Positions 6,176 to 7,574 of a DNA stretch of 7,574 nucleotides are shown one piece after another; position 1 is the first letter of the stretch, and each line of letters begins with the position of its first letter. Origin of the DNA: an uncultured Clostridium sp. (GTDB taxonomy: Bacteria; Bacillota; Clostridia; Lachnospirales; Lachnospiraceae). The position numbers and the translations under genes were made by a program. The notes beneath the pieces were generated by a model. The model saw nothing but the letters and a program-made list of their open reading frames with translations, did no database searches and was not told where the DNA came from. Location: contig URUX01000119.1 in NCBI GenBank assembly GCA_900551135.1, positions 1 through 7,574 on the forward strand. Direction: 5' to 3'.

Positions 6176-7574
6176 ATGAAGAAAAATGAAGAATTTATCA
6201 TTACAATCGAGGATATGAGTGAGGATGGTTCCGGAGTCGGAAAGCAGGACGGATACATCTGGTTTATAAAAGACACGGTAATCGGAGATGTGGTTCGGGC
6301 CGGAGCCATGAAAATGAAAAAGAATTACGGCTTTGCCCGTTTAATCGAAGTGATTTCCCCTTCTAAAGAACGGACAGAGCCTGGCTGTCCTGTTGCCAGA
6401 AAATGCGGGGGCTGCCAGCTTCAGGCCATGGATTATCAGGCTCAGCTTCGTTTTAAAGAGAGAAAAGTTTACAATGACTTAAAACGAATCGGAGGCTTAA
6501 AGGATCTGCGGTTAGAAGATATGGAACCCATTATGGGAATGGAAACTCCGTGGAGATACCGCAATAAAGCGCAATTTCCTTTTGGCCTGGATAAAGACGG
6601 CCGGATTATTACGGGATTTTATGCCGGACGAACACATTCGATTATTGAACAGGAAGACTGTCTGTTAGGAATAAAAGAAAATAAAGAAATTCTTGAGATT
6701 ATCAGGCAGTTTATGGAAGATTACCGTCGTGAAGGTACAGAGCCATATGATGAAACGAGTCATCAGGGACTTGTCCGCCATGCCCTGATTCGAAAAGGGT
6801 TTGCCACAGGAGAACTGATGGTGTGTCTGGTAATAAACGGAAAAAAACTGCCTCACAGTGAAGAACTGGTAAAGCGTTTGCTGAAAGTCCCAGGGATGAG
6901 CAGCATTTCTTATAACATTAATATGGAAAAGACCAATGTGATTTTGGGAAGTGAACTGGTAAATCTCTACGGGCCAGGATATATTACAGATACAATTGGG
7001 GATATTAAATATCAGATTTCCCCACTATCGTTTTATCAGGTAAATCCGGTACAGACAAGAAAGCTGTATCAGACAGCACTGGAATTTGCTGATTTAGACG
7101 GCGGAGAAACGGTCTGGGATCTGTACTGCGGCATTGGAACGATTTCCCTGTTTTTGGCTCAGAAAGCCGGCAAGGTTTATGGAGTGGAAATCATCCCTCA
7201 GGCCATAGAGGATGCAAGGAGAAACGCCGGACTGAACAACATGGACAATGTAGAGTTTTTTGTGGGAAAGGCAGAAGAAGTTCTGCCGGAACAGTATGAG
7301 AAAAATCATATTGCCGCTGATGTCATTGTCGTCGATCCCCCCCGTAAGGGCTGTGATGAACACTGTCTGGAAACCATTGTAAAAATGGCGCCGCCCAAGG
7401 TGGTTTATATTAGCTGCGATCCGGCAACTCTGGCTCGGGATGTCAAGTATCTGGGAGAGAATGGGTATGAACTGAAACGGGTAAGATGCTGCGACATGTT
7501 CGGGCAGTCGGTGCATGTCGAGACGGTTGTTCTTTTGTCCCAACAAAAACCAGATGACACGATAGAGATCGACT
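6176..7574 (+). CDS. rlmD: 23S rRNA (uracil-5)-methyltransferase, RlmD/RlmCD (RumA) family, 3' end missing
   Basis: The frame opens at ATG 6176, 5 bases after the YhaM stop, and stays open to the window edge (466 codons, no stop). The ribosome binding site is only a weak GGAGA (6161-6165) inside the preceding gene, suggesting coupling. Order of domains: TRAM RNA-binding domain (about 5-62); a 4Fe-4S cluster set C71, C77, C80 (CPVARKCGGC) and C162 (QEDC); a central domain; and a SAM-dependent methyltransferase fold with D315-LYCGIGT (motif I), D387-PPRKG, the catalytic nucleophile C414 (YISCDPATLARD) and general base E449 (HVE). All key residues are present. The enzyme makes 5-methyluridine in 23S rRNA; E. 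coli RlmD targets U1939, while the Bacillus homologue RlmCD modifies U747 and U1939, so the site here is uncertain. The frame continues about 12 residues past HVETVVLL, where E. coli RlmD ends soon after, hinting at a C-terminal extension outside the window. Confidence 0.93.
   Translation, partial: MKKNEEFIITIEDMSEDGSGVGKQDGYIWFIKDTVIGDVVRAGAMKMKKNYGFARLIEVISPSKERTEPGCPVARKCGGCQLQAMDYQAQLRFKERKVYNDLKRIGGLKDLRLEDMEPIMGMETPWRYRNKAQFPFGLDKDGRIITGFYAGRTHSIIEQEDCLLGIKENKEILEIIRQFMEDYRREGTEPYDETSHQGLVRHALIRKGFATGELMVCLVINGKKLPHSEELVKRLLKVPGMSSISYNINMEKTNVILGSELVNLYGPGYITDTIGDIKYQISPLSFYQVNPVQTRKLYQTALEFADLDGGETVWDLYCGIGTISLFLAQKAGKVYGVEIIPQAIEDARRNAGLNNMDNVEFFVGKAEEVLPEQYEKNHIAADVIVVDPPRKGCDEHCLETIVKMAPPKVVYISCDPATLARDVKYLGENGYELKRVRCCDMFGQSVHVETVVLLSQQKPDDTIEID

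Noticed and set aside
7094..7546. 150-codon open frame on the minus strand
   Set aside because: It lies antisense inside the methyltransferase catalytic domain, whose motifs are all on the plus strand, and no recognisable protein or start signal is present.

Overview
The window reads as a compact chromosomal segment of a low-to-moderate GC Gram-positive anaerobe, most likely a clostridial species of the Lachnospiraceae type. This rests on strong AGGAGG-type ribosome binding sites, sigma-A-like promoters, a 794-residue MutS2, a YhaM-type exoribonuclease and an RlmD/RlmCD-type methyltransferase of Firmicutes character. It is inferred from family features only; no search was run. No mobile element, CRISPR array, tRNA or rRNA is visible, and gene density is that of core genome.

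Two transcription units diverge from a 120-base AT-rich region at 3705-3824. The leftward unit (minus strand) is mutS2, then an OmpR/PhoB-family response regulator, then a membrane histidine kinase that runs off the left edge. The genes are almost contiguous: the regulator's ribosome binding site overlaps the mutS2 stop codon, and the kinase start overlaps the regulator stop as ATGA. The rightward unit (plus strand) is a membrane-anchored HtrA-like protein with a PDZ domain, then a YhaM-family OB-fold/HD exoribonuclease, then a TRAM-domain 23S rRNA uracil-5-methyltransferase that runs off the right edge. A 9-bp perfect hairpin straddles the stop codon of the HtrA-like gene but has no T-tract, so the downstream genes are probably still read from the same promoter.

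The cytoplasmic enzymes share an RNA/ribosome theme: MutS2 (a ribosome-collision factor in Bacillus as well as a MutS paralogue), YhaM (3'-5' RNA/DNA exonuclease) and RlmD (23S rRNA modification). The envelope components are a two-component system and an HtrA-like protein. The most notable observation is that the HtrA-like protein keeps the fold landmarks and PDZ domain but appears to have lost all three catalytic positions, which suggests a pseudoprotease. A second is that the Smr domain of MutS2 lacks the usual LDLR nuclease motif (it reads VNLI), while its ATPase motifs are intact. There is no clear evidence of a wholly new system; the best candidates are this pseudo-HtrA and the coupling of mutS2 to a two-component system.
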